Positions 1 to 6,181 of a DNA stretch of 29,697 nt are shown here, piece by piece. The DNA comes from a virus. The notes under the pieces were generated by a model. It was not told where the DNA came from. It made no database searches and was given only the letters and a program-made list of their open reading frames with translations. Every line of letters begins with the position of its first letter. Position 1 is the first letter of the stretch. The stretch is taken from the IMG/VR virus record IMGVR_UViG_3300022689_000122, positions 1 through 29,697 of that record; one strand, given 5' to 3'. A program made the translations under genes and the position numbers.

Positions 1-45
1 CATTGGCTAACGACGCCTTGGCTCTATCGACGAGCTAGAGGTGTG
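1..45 (-). other. tRNA-like 5' half or hairpin at window edge
   Basis: On the minus strand, bases 44 to 1 read like the 5' half of a tRNA. A TA dinucleotide is followed by a D-arm-like GCTC / GAGC stem with loop GTCGATA (stem bases at 32-35 and 21-24), then a possible anticodon arm that runs to the window edge. An extended -10 promoter lies about 20 nt upstream (63-71). The D loop is shorter than normal, the anticodon stem pairs poorly, and the rest of the molecule is outside the window. A simple regulatory hairpin (CTCTA/TAGAG) is an equally good reading. Confidence 0.2.
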
Positions 46-62
46 GCCACTACGATAACGAT

Positions 63-71
63 ATTATACCA
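63..71 (-). promoter_or_regulatory. Extended -10 promoter TGGTATAAT
   Basis: On the minus strand TGG-TATAAT is an exact extended -10 element immediately after the T-run of the terminator at 71-113. No convincing -35 box is seen. It would transcribe leftwards out of the window. It is the same nine bases as at 176-184, 1536-1544 and 24524-24532. Confidence 0.55.
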
Positions 72-113
72 AATTAAAAACCCCATAGTCTACCAGTGGT
101 AAAGTATGGGGTT
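71..113 (-). terminator. Intrinsic terminator (or terminated leader hairpin)
   Basis: A perfect 9-bp inverted repeat, AACCCCATA (79-87) with TATGGGGTT (105-113), has a 17-nt loop. On the minus strand it is followed by TTTTTAATTT. It lies about 60 nt downstream of the promoter at 176-184 with no gene between, so it would end a short non-coding transcript. Confidence 0.65.
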
Positions 114-175
114 AGTTGCCGTTGTATGCCTATAAATAGGCCCCAACTGATGGCAGTGCGGTTTATTGCATAAAT

Positions 176-184
176 ATTATACCA
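176..184 (-). promoter_or_regulatory. Extended -10 promoter TGGTATAAT
   Basis: The minus-strand TGG-TATAAT is followed by ATTTATGC. The predicted transcript begins near 169 and meets the terminator at 71-113 after about 60 nt. No ORF with a ribosome site lies in this leader. It includes the short dyad GCCTAT-TT-ATAGGC near 127-140. Confidence 0.55.
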
Positions 185-279
185 TATTAAAACACCCCCT
201 AGTTAATCCTACATCAATGCCAAACGTCTAAACGTGAGGTTTCGGGTATAACGAGAGGGCAGTTCCAATGTGGAATATG

Positions 280-288
280 ATTATATCA
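280..288 (-). promoter_or_regulatory. Extended -10 promoter beside a dyad operator
   Basis: The minus strand carries TGA-TATAAT. The large dyad at 297-321 ends eight bases upstream of the TGA, so it covers the -35 region, as expected for a repressor or activator site. A TTGACA sequence is present but only 7 bp from the -10, too close to act as its -35. No ORF lies directly downstream. Confidence 0.4.
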
Positions 289-296
289 CCCATGTC

Positions 297-321
297 AACT
301 GTTCGGTATTTCCGAACAGTT
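297..321. promoter_or_regulatory. 25-bp dyad, probable operator
   Basis: A perfect 10-bp inverted repeat AACTGTTCGG / CCGAACAGTT is separated by TATTT. There is no T-run after either arm, so it is more like a dimeric repressor binding site than a terminator. It is not a LexA box because the CTGT and ACAG ends are 13 bp apart. It overlaps the -35 region of the minus-strand promoter at 280-288. Confidence 0.5.
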
Positions 322-410
322 TAAAAGGGTGCGATCAAACTAGGTGTTTTATACTGTGTTTTAAACATAAAAGCCAATAACCGCAAGGGTTTTAAGGGGT
401 GATCAAACTA
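320..410. repeat. Two direct repeats containing GATCAAACTA
   Basis: Bases 320-342 and 390-410 are imperfect copies of TTTWARGGGTG(CG)ATCAAACTA with the exact core GATCAAACTA at 333-342 and 401-410, 68 bp apart. They lie in a gene-free stretch beside the dyad operator. Iteron-like or activator-binding repeats are possible. No protein partner can be named. Confidence 0.4.
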
Positions 411-439
411 TGCCACACCCGTCAAGCCACGCATACATA

Positions 440-473
440 GTTATAGGCATATTAAGCTATAACCGACTATAAC
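440..473. repeat. GTTATAG / CTATAAC inverted and direct repeats
   Basis: GTTATAG (440-446) is the inverse complement of CTATAAC (457-463), which is repeated at 467-473. On the minus strand this lies directly after the HNH stop codon. There is no T-run, so it is a weak 3'-end hairpin or a protein-binding cluster rather than a clear terminator. Confidence 0.35.
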
Positions 474-476
474 TAC

Positions 477-932
477 CTATGCCACCTCATCCAGTCCACG
501 CATTTTATTATACTTACGAGTTAGTCGTTTTAGTTTAGGCCAGTAAGCTTTGTCAAAAAACTCTTTTATCCCATGGCGATGCACTTCCTTGTGACAAGGG
601 CGGCACAATAGAATCACCTTGCTAAACTCATCCAGTATTTTTAGCATCCCCCGTTCCTCACCTTCACCGTCCAGTATCGACTTCATGGTGCGCTGGTCAA
701 GCGTGAAGCGCTTTTTATCGGGGTTGGTATGGTGTAGGTCACTTTCGTAAAAATCAACCGGCTTTTTACACTTGGCACACGTGCAGCCTCGCTTATGAAG
801 TAGCGACTGCCTTAACTCATGTTCCCGCCTGCCAGTAAACAACGGCTGACATCCACTGGGGCATGGCGTCACCTTACACCACGGCGCATTACCAAAGGCA
901 ATAGGGACAGGTGGCTGGCTAATCGGTGCCAT
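477..932 (-). CDS. HNH endonuclease
   Basis: This 151-aa protein has an HNH/McrA-type nuclease core. C52-x2-C55 forms one zinc knuckle half and C110-x2-C113 the other. DLHHTN (65-70) supplies the first histidines and LLCRPCHKEVHRH (108-120) the last. Members cut or nick DNA with a metal ion. Many phages keep a free-standing HNH gene near the packaging genes, where it assists terminase or acts as a homing nuclease. Here it is the last gene on the minus strand, 3 nt after the 169-aa gene and so cotranscribed with it, and apart from the main late unit. The N-terminal 35 residues are Pro/Cys-rich and unassigned. Family call is firm; role is inference. Confidence 0.85.
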   Translation of the reverse strand: MAPISQPPVPIAFGNAPWCKVTPCPSGCQPLFTGRREHELRQSLLHKRGCTCAKCKKPVDFYESDLHHTNPDKKRFTLDQRTMKSILDGEGEERGMLKILDEFSKVILLCRPCHKEVHRHGIKEFFDKAYWPKLKRLTRKYNKMRGLDEVA

Positions 933-935
933 AGC

Positions 936-1445
936 TTAAACCTCCATGTTAAACGCCTTACGGGCGCTGGCTTCCTCATACGGTTTTAGTGCCGCCTTTA
1001 TCTGCTTGCTGGTGGCGTTTGGGTTGAGCTTGTTGGTGGCTACCCTGCCTTGGAGCTTTATGACCGCCGCCCGTATATAATCTTCAAACGGTATAATCGG
1101 CATCCCTAGTGCGTGCTGGAGGCGTTCAAACTTTTCAGCCGTTAGGAGCTTGTCCCTGCCTAGGGCTTGCAATTCACCGGTTAACGGTGCATCCACCTCG
1201 TCCAGTACTTCCTCGAACTCCTCCCAACGCTTGGCCTCATCTGAGGGAAATACAACATCTTTATCAGCTTTTAAGGCCAGTGATTGCTCATACATTGGCG
1301 ATGATAGCGGTATGGCCGTATAGCCCTTATCCCAACTTTCCCACACCCAGTCTGCCAGCTCTGAGCGGGCTTCAACCGTAACCGACGGCTTAGCCTGCCA
1401 ATTGGCTTGGCGAGTCGTTACCACCGGTGGAAGGGTTAAGGTCAT
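936..1445 (-). CDS. Unknown 169-aa protein, first gene of a short HNH unit
   Basis: I do not recognise this protein. An upstream in-frame ATG at 1547 would give 203 aa, but that extension runs through the promoter and terminator at 1476-1544, so I place the start at 1445 (MTLTLPPV). That ATG has no Shine-Dalgarno but lies 6 nt after an extended -10, suggesting a leaderless mRNA. The product is mostly helical, with an acidic patch near residues 75-90 (EEFEEVLDEVD) and a C-terminal helical part with the sequence LNPNATSKQIKAALKPY. It is followed after 3 nt by the HNH gene, so a shared role in DNA processing or packaging is possible but unproven. Confidence 0.65.
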   Translation of the reverse strand: MTLTLPPVVTTRQANWQAKPSVTVEARSELADWVWESWDKGYTAIPLSSPMYEQSLALKADKDVVFPSDEAKRWEEFEEVLDEVDAPLTGELQALGRDKLLTAEKFERLQHALGMPIIPFEDYIRAAVIKLQGRVATNKLNPNATSKQIKAALKPYEEASARKAFNMEV

Positions 1446-1451
1446 GCCGTC

Positions 1452-1460
1452 AGTATACCA
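1452..1460 (-). promoter_or_regulatory. Extended -10 TGGTATACT, 6 nt before ATG
   Basis: On the minus strand TGG-TATACT is followed by GACGGC and then the ATG at 1445. With usual spacing the first transcribed base would be the A of the ATG, giving a leaderless message. The same layout (TGC-TATACT, GGCAGT, ATG) precedes the first gene of the main late unit at 24439. Confidence 0.5.
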
Positions 1461-1475
1461 CCCGATTATGACGGC

Positions 1476-1507
1476 AAAAAGAAAAACCGCCTGAAAGCCA
1501 AGCGGTT
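1476..1507 (-). terminator. Intrinsic terminator inside a promoter-promoter interval
   Basis: On the minus strand GAACCGC, an 11-nt spacer and GCGGTT are followed by TTTCTTTTT. It lies about 30 nt downstream of the promoter at 1536-1544 and upstream of the TATACT promoter of the 169-aa gene. It should stop transcripts from the first promoter before any gene. Confidence 0.6.
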
Positions 1508-1535
1508 CAAGTAAATTTCGATATACCTTATTAAT

Positions 1536-1544
1536 ATTATACCA
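1536..1544 (-). promoter_or_regulatory. Extended -10 promoter TGGTATAAT
   Basis: Perfect TGG-TATAAT on the minus strand, directly after the terminator of the late unit at 1551-1585. The predicted transcript is only about 45-50 nt long, ending at 1476. Confidence 0.55.
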
Positions 1545-1550
1545 CACGAT

Positions 1551-1585
1551 AAAAAAACCCGCCAGACAAGGAACAATCTGGCGGG
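1551..1585 (-). terminator. Strong intrinsic terminator of the late operon
   Basis: A perfect 9-bp stem CCCGCCAGA (1558-1566) with TCTGGCGGG (1577-1585) and a 10-nt loop is followed on the minus strand by seven T. It lies 24 bp after the stop codon of the 148-aa gene and is the best terminator in the window. Confidence 0.85.
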
Positions 1586-1608
1586 ATGGAGGTTATCAGT
1601 GAAGGAGG

Positions 1609-2055
1609 TTAACTTACAGTTGCATCAAAAGGAGTTGCTTCTGTGCCGGTTGCGGTGCCTTCCACACGCACATAAAAGCTACCTTCAGCTTGATCTTCAA
1701 TATCAATAGTCATACCAATGATACCACCTGTGGTGCCACCGTTTAAACTAATCGTATCAGATGTACCAGCAACAGCATCAAACTGGACAACGGTGTCCGC
1801 TGAATCCTGGCCTAATAGCGCCATACCAACAAAACTATCATCAGCACTCGCTGCTTTAATGGTGGTGCTGTTGGAGGTAATGCTGGTAGCTACTAAGAAA
1901 CGGTACTTAACACCACTGCCAGTAGCCGCCGGTAAGGTGATGGCTTGGCCAGCCGCAGCGCTAAGGCGGATTAAACGGCCTGCGTGCTCTTCAACGGTAA
2001 TAGTATCATCACCAGTAATGGTAACGGGGCTAGGGGTTAATGGTTGGAATAACAT
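1609..2055 (-). CDS. Small beta-rich, probably virion surface protein
   Basis: A 148-aa protein rich in Thr, Ala, Gly and Val with alternating strand-like patterns, no cysteine and no charged domain. The sequence resembles small accessory structural proteins of podoviruses (decoration or fibre-tip type), with a segment like 'RLIRLSAAAGQAITLPAATGSG' and a Thr/Ser-rich middle. This is a composition-level call, not a motif call. It has a GGAG ribosome site (AGCAGGAGATTCGCT before ATG) and is the last gene of the long minus-strand unit, ending 24 bp before the strong terminator. An enzyme is unlikely because no catalytic motif is visible. Confidence 0.55.
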   Translation of the reverse strand: MLFQPLTPSPVTITGDDTITVEEHAGRLIRLSAAAGQAITLPAATGSGVKYRFLVATSITSNSTTIKAASADDSFVGMALLGQDSADTVVQFDAVAGTSDTISLNGGTTGGIIGMTIDIEDQAEGSFYVRVEGTATGTEATPFDATVS

Positions 2056-2068
2056 AGCGAATCTCCTG

Positions 2069-2218
2069 CTATTTTTTCTTACGGTACATTTTGGTCGCTG
2101 TCTTGCGTGGCTTCATTTTGCCAAGCTCAACTAAACCGGTTTTTTTAGCAGGTTTTGCTGTCTTCATGCCTTTAGCGGGCTTCCGAGCGGCTTTTGCCTG
2201 CTTGGGATATTTTTTCAT
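2069..2218 (-). CDS. Small lysine-rich basic protein (49 aa)
   Basis: A 49-residue ORF starting MKKYPKQAKAARKPAKG and ending in RKKK; about 40% of its residues are Lys or Arg, with many Ala and Pro. Its ATG overlaps the stop of the alpha/beta hydrolase gene as ATGA, so it is translationally coupled. Composition suggests a nucleic-acid-binding or DNA-condensing peptide, perhaps packaged with the genome. It recalls the 55-aa basic protein at 15908-16075, with which it shares Lys-Pro and Lys-Thr-Ala runs. No family can be named. Coupling to the neighbour supports it being a real gene. Confidence 0.6.
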   Translation of the reverse strand: MKKYPKQAKAARKPAKGMKTAKPAKKTGLVELGKMKPRKTATKMYRKKK

Positions 2219-2817
2219 GTGCTGACTCTCTTTAGTAACTCTCTCGCACTCGCCATGTAGGCTTCAATCACATGTCCTACATCTACAGCAAAATTCAAAG
2301 GTTTCGTATAGTCTACCATAATGCGGCCACTAACGCCATCTGAGTGGCTCCACAGGTTCAGCCAGTATCGGTTCATCACCTTGGGGTGTTTCACCAACCT
2401 GCGGATGACTGGACGGCTTATAGGGCTGCCTAGTGTTATCAACCCGGCACACATAGTGTCTTGTTGCTCAATGGCGGCTAACGTCTCTAACGCCACCACA
2501 CTGCCAAGGCTAAACCCGATTAGGTAATACGGCTCGTTCAACAAGTGCATTTCAAGGGCTAGCTCGTCAATAATACTATTCCGCAATCGCTTGTCGAAAA
2601 AGTACCGTGGCACATCGGCGCCATAGTCTAATAACTTCTTGGTTACTGGTGTTTTGTATAGCAGCCAGCGGGTGAAGCGGTCAAACATTGTCCGCTCAAC
2701 GTTATCTTCCCAGTTAAACTCGATAATGTCATCCATCCGGCAACCAAGCTCAATATAGAGGTCTTTAGCCCAGCCAGGTTTAGTATCGCCAATACCGTGT
2801 ACAACAATGTATTTCAT
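2215..2817 (-). CDS. Alpha/beta hydrolase (lipase/esterase-like)
   Basis: A 200-aa alpha/beta hydrolase. The N-terminal strand leads to HGIGDT (7-12), an oxyanion-hole-type turn. The nucleophile elbow G-F-S-L-G places Ser103 (101-105). Asp160 (WSHSDG) and His182 (DVGHV) complete a plausible triad, with order and spacing right for the fold. It is close to the minimum length for the fold, so there is little room for a lid. Substrate is unknown. It sits directly after the M15 endolysin (TAATG overlap), a position like that of LysB esterases paired with LysA in mycobacteriophages, so an envelope-lipid role in lysis is conceivable. Fold call is strong, lysis role is inference. Confidence 0.8.
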   Translation of the reverse strand: MKYIVVHGIGDTKPGWAKDLYIELGCRMDDIIEFNWEDNVERTMFDRFTRWLLYKTPVTKKLLDYGADVPRYFFDKRLRNSIIDELALEMHLLNEPYYLIGFSLGSVVALETLAAIEQQDTMCAGLITLGSPISRPVIRRLVKHPKVMNRYWLNLWSHSDGVSGRIMVDYTKPLNFAVDVGHVIEAYMASARELLKRVST

Positions 2818-3233
2818 TAATAGTTAAACCTCTCACGCCATGGCCGTATATCTAAATGAGTAAAAGTTCGCCCGTACCCCAAGCCACCTCTCCAGTGTGG
2901 GTCTAGGTAGCGTTGTACTTCTCTTGGCGAGACACCAACCACCACAATATCTGCTGCTTTACCTACTAAGTGCTGACTATACTTAGCCCCTTTTACCTGA
3001 CGGTTGACTCGTTGTGACCGCCAGCCAGAAGTAATAATAATCGGCCTGCCAAAGTGATTCCGTATCTCTTGTAGCCGTGGGGCTATCGCCTTGATGTTAG
3101 CCACAATAGCGTTACGCTTGGCTTCCGGCAGTGCCATTAAGTCCTGATATAACCCAGCCTTGCCACCAGCTGAATTAGTGACAAAGAACTCACCAAGGGT
3201 GAAACTGCGGGCTACGTTACGGGTAAAATCCAT
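2817..3233 (-). CDS. M15-family peptidase, probable endolysin
   Basis: A 138-aa zinc D,D-/L,D-peptidase of the M15 (Peptidase_M15_3) type, which cuts peptide stems of peptidoglycan. The core reads SGWRS (69-73), then S86-x-H88-x2-G91-x2-A94-D95 and a final H126-L-D128-x-R130. H88, D95 and H126 are the expected zinc ligands. The length fits a single catalytic domain without a wall-binding domain. No signal peptide or TM is seen, so it needs a holin or another export route; small membrane proteins are encoded at 3635 and 6182. The stop overlaps the hydrolase start as TAATG. Upstream of its ATG is the repeated minus-strand motif TAGAGAGTTA rather than a good Shine-Dalgarno. Confidence 0.85.
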   Translation of the reverse strand: MDFTRNVARSFTLGEFFVTNSAGGKAGLYQDLMALPEAKRNAIVANIKAIAPRLQEIRNHFGRPIIITSGWRSQRVNRQVKGAKYSQHLVGKAADIVVVGVSPREVQRYLDPHWRGGLGYGRTFTHLDIRPWRERFNY

Positions 3234-3289
3234 GCGCTAACTCTCTACCCTAGTAAAAACCGGCAGGTTGCCCCGCCGGTGCTCTATCT

Positions 3290-3580
3290 CTATCGTACTG
3301 CAATATCAAGGTCAGGGTTGGACGAACCTGCCAGAACTAGTTTGATTTTATCGCCATCTTTAACATTAACGGTTAATAAACCATCGTCGGTTAAAGATTC
3401 ACCAGTGTCGTAATAAGTATCGCCACCGTCAGGGGACAGGTGAATCGTTAAGGTTCCACTACCCCAGGTACCGTTAGCTAGCACTTGATAAAAATCAGGG
3501 GTGCCGCCAACATCAATAGCGGTTGCAGCGCCAATGGCCACATCAGCGGTGTAATTCAAGGTTAATAAGGCATATGCCAT
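3290..3580 (-). CDS. Small beta-rich protein, possibly virion decoration
   Basis: A 96-aa protein with repeated short strand-like segments, a GTWGSGTLTIHLSPDGGDTYY section and a KDGDKIKLVLAG section. This pattern is seen in small jelly-roll or Ig-like phage surface proteins. There is no cysteine, TM or catalytic motif. The similar 'SGDKIKFVASGTS' phrase near the C-terminus of the collagen-like fibre (3829-6171) suggests a shared beta-sandwich fold. It has a good ribosome site (CAGGAGTTACAACC before ATG). The call rests on fold-like composition only. Confidence 0.55.
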   Translation of the reverse strand: MAYALLTLNYTADVAIGAATAIDVGGTPDFYQVLANGTWGSGTLTIHLSPDGGDTYYDTGESLTDDGLLTVNVKDGDKIKLVLAGSSNPDLDIAVR

Positions 3581-3634
3581 GGTTGTAACTCCTGTAACTC
3601 TCTATTAGCTCTAACTTTTGGAAAACTCTCGCTG

Positions 3635-3829
3635 TTATTCTACCACATGTTCTACATCTTCATGTAAATACTCTTTTAGTAACTCGCAATCGTTCTTGTC
3701 TTTGCATAGCATAATAGCTGCATCCAGCTTTTTCTGCTCATCTTCTGCGTTACGATCCCAGTAGTCGCTAAGCTCTCGGCCAAACCAGCCAAGGATAATC
3801 AAGCTACTGGTGATGATCGTATCAATCAT
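3635..3829 (-). CDS. Small membrane protein (64 aa), holin/spanin candidate
   Basis: Residues 3-15 are strongly hydrophobic (DTIITSSLIILGWF), followed by a highly charged helical tail with two cysteines (LCKDKNDC, 41-48). This N-in or signal-anchor single-TM layout is common in small phage lysis proteins. The ATG overlaps the fibre stop as TAATG, so it is made by coupling to the fibre gene. It lies two genes before the M15 endolysin, which supports a lysis role, but nothing in the sequence proves holin or spanin activity. Confidence 0.6.
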   Translation of the reverse strand: MIDTIITSSLIILGWFGRELSDYWDRNAEDEQKKLDAAIMLCKDKNDCELLKEYLHEDVEHVVE

Positions 3830-6171
3830 TACAGGCTACTTGCGTAAACTGCTGGGCCGCCATGTAAACGGTAAACCGTTCCGCCGCTGTCTTTATAACA
3901 GAGGGCGCTTTGATCGCTGCTATAAAATATTTCACCGTTACTGGCCGCTGCATCAGTACTCGTTGGTGGTGCCCATGGGTTATAAAACTCTAAAGCGTTC
4001 TCACCGCTGTTAACCCGTACAGCATTACCCCCCTGCCCACTATAGCTGCTAGGGGTGTCTGTTGCGTTTAAAAAGGTGTCACTGGCTGCCAAGTTGGTAT
4101 GGGTGACAATGACCAAGCGTGTTTTATTGGGCACTAGGGCTGGCGAACCTGTGTCAGAAGTGCCAGAAGCTACAAACTTAATCTTATCGCCACTGTTAAG
4201 GTAATACAGGGTATCTAGCTGGGTGGTGCCTTCATCCTGATCACCATCCCGTGTGTTGTAATTGCTATCAATCTCAGTGCTTATTGCACTATAACCACTG
4301 CCAGTATCTACGTGTAGCTGCACATTTAACTGGCTTCTATTGGTATTATTAATACCCGCCGTACAAGCTATTTCATACCAGCCAGTTTGATTAATAGTAA
4401 TCTCGTAGGTGTTAACAGCCCCAAGGGTATAAGCGCTATCTTGTTTTGCTGGGGTTCCCCACGTTAAATCAACCGCCGAGGACACAGGATTTGCCGTGCT
4501 GGTGCCTTGTGCTTTAAAGTAAAGAGGCAGGCTGCCAGTGGCAGTACCAGGCTCCCAGCGGCTGTTGCTACTGTTATATACCAAGCCCTGCCCATCACTG
4601 GGTGATGTGCTGGCAACATCCACCCCTTGTAACTGGTCGGCGTTCCATTGGGCAGTGGTATTCCCAACATCACTAGCACTCACACTGTGTGGATTGCTGG
4701 TGCTGGCAATATGGCTGTCAATCTGGGCGTGAGTGTTGGTGCCGATGTTACTTAAAGCGGTATGATCGGTAGTGTCGGTATCTGTTGCATCTATGGTTAA
4801 GGTATTTGCCACATCGTTATAGGTTAGAGTGACGTTTGACCCTTCCTGCAATAGCGCGTTAACCCGATCGTCTACCCGCTCATTAGTAAAGTACAGGTTA
4901 CTACCCTCGGCCACGTCACCCGTATCAAGGCTAACCACCCCTGTCTGGCCGTTGACCGATAACACCGCATCCGTAGGTGTTAATAACTCCTGCCAGTCGG
5001 TCATATCACCGGCAGTACCACCGTTATGGATATAGCTTTTATTCTCGTCGGTTCTTACCGCTACGTCGCCTTCCTCTGCCGTTAGTGCAAGCTGGGCAGC
5101 TTCATTGGCCACCACAAACACTTCCGATAATGCTAACGTCGGCAAATAGGTCGAAGCGATCTTGCTACTGGCATCCAGTGGGGCTACACCATTGGCTGCC
5201 CCTTTTTCAGTGGATGGTATCTTGGCGTTTAGCTGTGTCTGCACAGCACTGGTAACACCCGATAAATAACCTAACTCGGTATCTGTTGTCGCTGATGAAA
5301 TAACATTTTTACTGCCATCCGTTACCAGTGCCCTATTCGCTGTTCTGGCTGTCATTTGCAAGGCATTGGCAATCGTCACGTTAGCACCGCCACCACCGCC
5401 CCACGATAAGGCTGTGGTACCGCTATTGCTTTTTAAGGTACCACCACCGCTATTATTAGCTTGAAGTGTTGGGGCTGTTGGCGTACCAGTCAATGCCGGG
5501 CTGGCTAACGGGGCTTTCAAATCTAGCGCATCTTGCAAATCGGTTTGGTCGCTTAGCGTGCCAGTGATGCTGCCCCATGTGCCACCACCGCCACCACCAG
5601 CGCCTAGGGTGCCAAGGCTTGTCCAGTTGTCGGTGATGTCACTACGATAGAAAATCTCTTTACTGGTGTAGTTAATATACTTATCATCCGCAAAGCCTTC
5701 TCGGCTGTTTGGATCAGCCGTGCCGCCAAGAAAGCGGTAACGGTTAACACTGCCACCACCACCGGTGCCTGGTGGACCTTGTGGGCCAATAGGGCCACGG
5801 TCACCCTTGTCGCCTTTTTCACCTTTAGGGCCACGCTGGCCACGCTTACCGTCTTTACCGTCACGCCCGTCTTTACCGTCTTTGCCGTTGCGTCCGTCCT
5901 TACCGGGCTTGCCCTGTGGACCAATAGGACCCATTTTGCCGTCTTTGCCGTCATACCCACGGGGGCCACGGTCACCTTTGGGACCACGCTCACCTTGCAA
6001 GCCACGCAAACCACGCTCGCCCTGCACGCCTTGGTCGCCCTTGTCGCCTTTCATGGCGTTGGCTTCCAGCCAGTTGGTAGCCCACCCTTTTAACGACACC
6101 ATCACATCCGACTGAAACGCCTTGCGCTCTGCCGCATCAATAAATGACTGCCATGGATTAGGGTTAGACAT
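3829..6171 (-). CDS. Collagen-like tail fibre / appendage protein
   Basis: This 780-aa protein has a short N-terminal head-binding helix (1-41), an uninterrupted Gly-X-Y shaft (about 42-136, 31 triplets, many KDG/KGD/RGP), then a Gly hinge and a long beta-rich region with fibre features. These include 'LYFTNERVDDRVNALL' near 425-440, 'ALSNIGTNTHAQIDSHIA', a VNGQTG turn and two beta-sandwich-like C-terminal modules. Collagen-like shafts in phage fibres trimerise and hold receptor-binding domains away from the virion. No Shine-Dalgarno precedes the ATG, the weakest start in the late unit. It follows other tail genes and ends in TAATG with the 64-aa membrane gene. The host-range determinant is probably its C-terminal third. 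Confidence 0.8.
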   Translation of the reverse strand: MSNPNPWQSFIDAAERKAFQSDVMVSLKGWATNWLEANAMKGDKGDQGVQGERGLRGLQGERGPKGDRGPRGYDGKDGKMGPIGPQGKPGKDGRNGKDGKDGRDGKDGKRGQRGPKGEKGDKGDRGPIGPQGPPGTGGGGSVNRYRFLGGTADPNSREGFADDKYINYTSKEIFYRSDITDNWTSLGTLGAGGGGGGTWGSITGTLSDQTDLQDALDLKAPLASPALTGTPTAPTLQANNSGGGTLKSNSGTTALSWGGGGGANVTIANALQMTARTANRALVTDGSKNVISSATTDTELGYLSGVTSAVQTQLNAKIPSTEKGAANGVAPLDASSKIASTYLPTLALSEVFVVANEAAQLALTAEEGDVAVRTDENKSYIHNGGTAGDMTDWQELLTPTDAVLSVNGQTGVVSLDTGDVAEGSNLYFTNERVDDRVNALLQEGSNVTLTYNDVANTLTIDATDTDTTDHTALSNIGTNTHAQIDSHIASTSNPHSVSASDVGNTTAQWNADQLQGVDVASTSPSDGQGLVYNSSNSRWEPGTATGSLPLYFKAQGTSTANPVSSAVDLTWGTPAKQDSAYTLGAVNTYEITINQTGWYEIACTAGINNTNRSQLNVQLHVDTGSGYSAISTEIDSNYNTRDGDQDEGTTQLDTLYYLNSGDKIKFVASGTSDTGSPALVPNKTRLVIVTHTNLAASDTFLNATDTPSSYSGQGGNAVRVNSGENALEFYNPWAPPTSTDAAASNGEIFYSSDQSALCYKDSGGTVYRLHGGPAVYASSL
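5770..6048 (-). repeat. Gly-X-Y collagen-like repeat in the fibre gene
   Basis: About 31 consecutive 9-base Gly-X-Y units encode the fibre shaft. GKD units are concentrated at residues 90-108. The repeat is unbroken. Long open frames in other frames over this stretch are by-products of the repeat. Confidence 0.9.
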
Positions 6172-6181
6172 ATTAGTAAAG

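Noticed and set aside
297-321. LexA box or terminator at the 25-bp dyad
   Set aside because: The CTGT and ACAG ends are 13 bp apart rather than 8, and neither arm is followed by a T-run.
1446-1547. N-terminal extension of the 169-aa protein to an ATG at 1547
   Set aside because: The extension overlaps a promoter and an intrinsic terminator and has no ribosome site.
5604-6115. Long open frames on both strands over the collagen region (116 and 104 aa plus, 136 aa minus)
   Set aside because: They are shadows of the 9-base Gly-X-Y repeat; no ribosome sites, and the real fibre frame explains the sequence.
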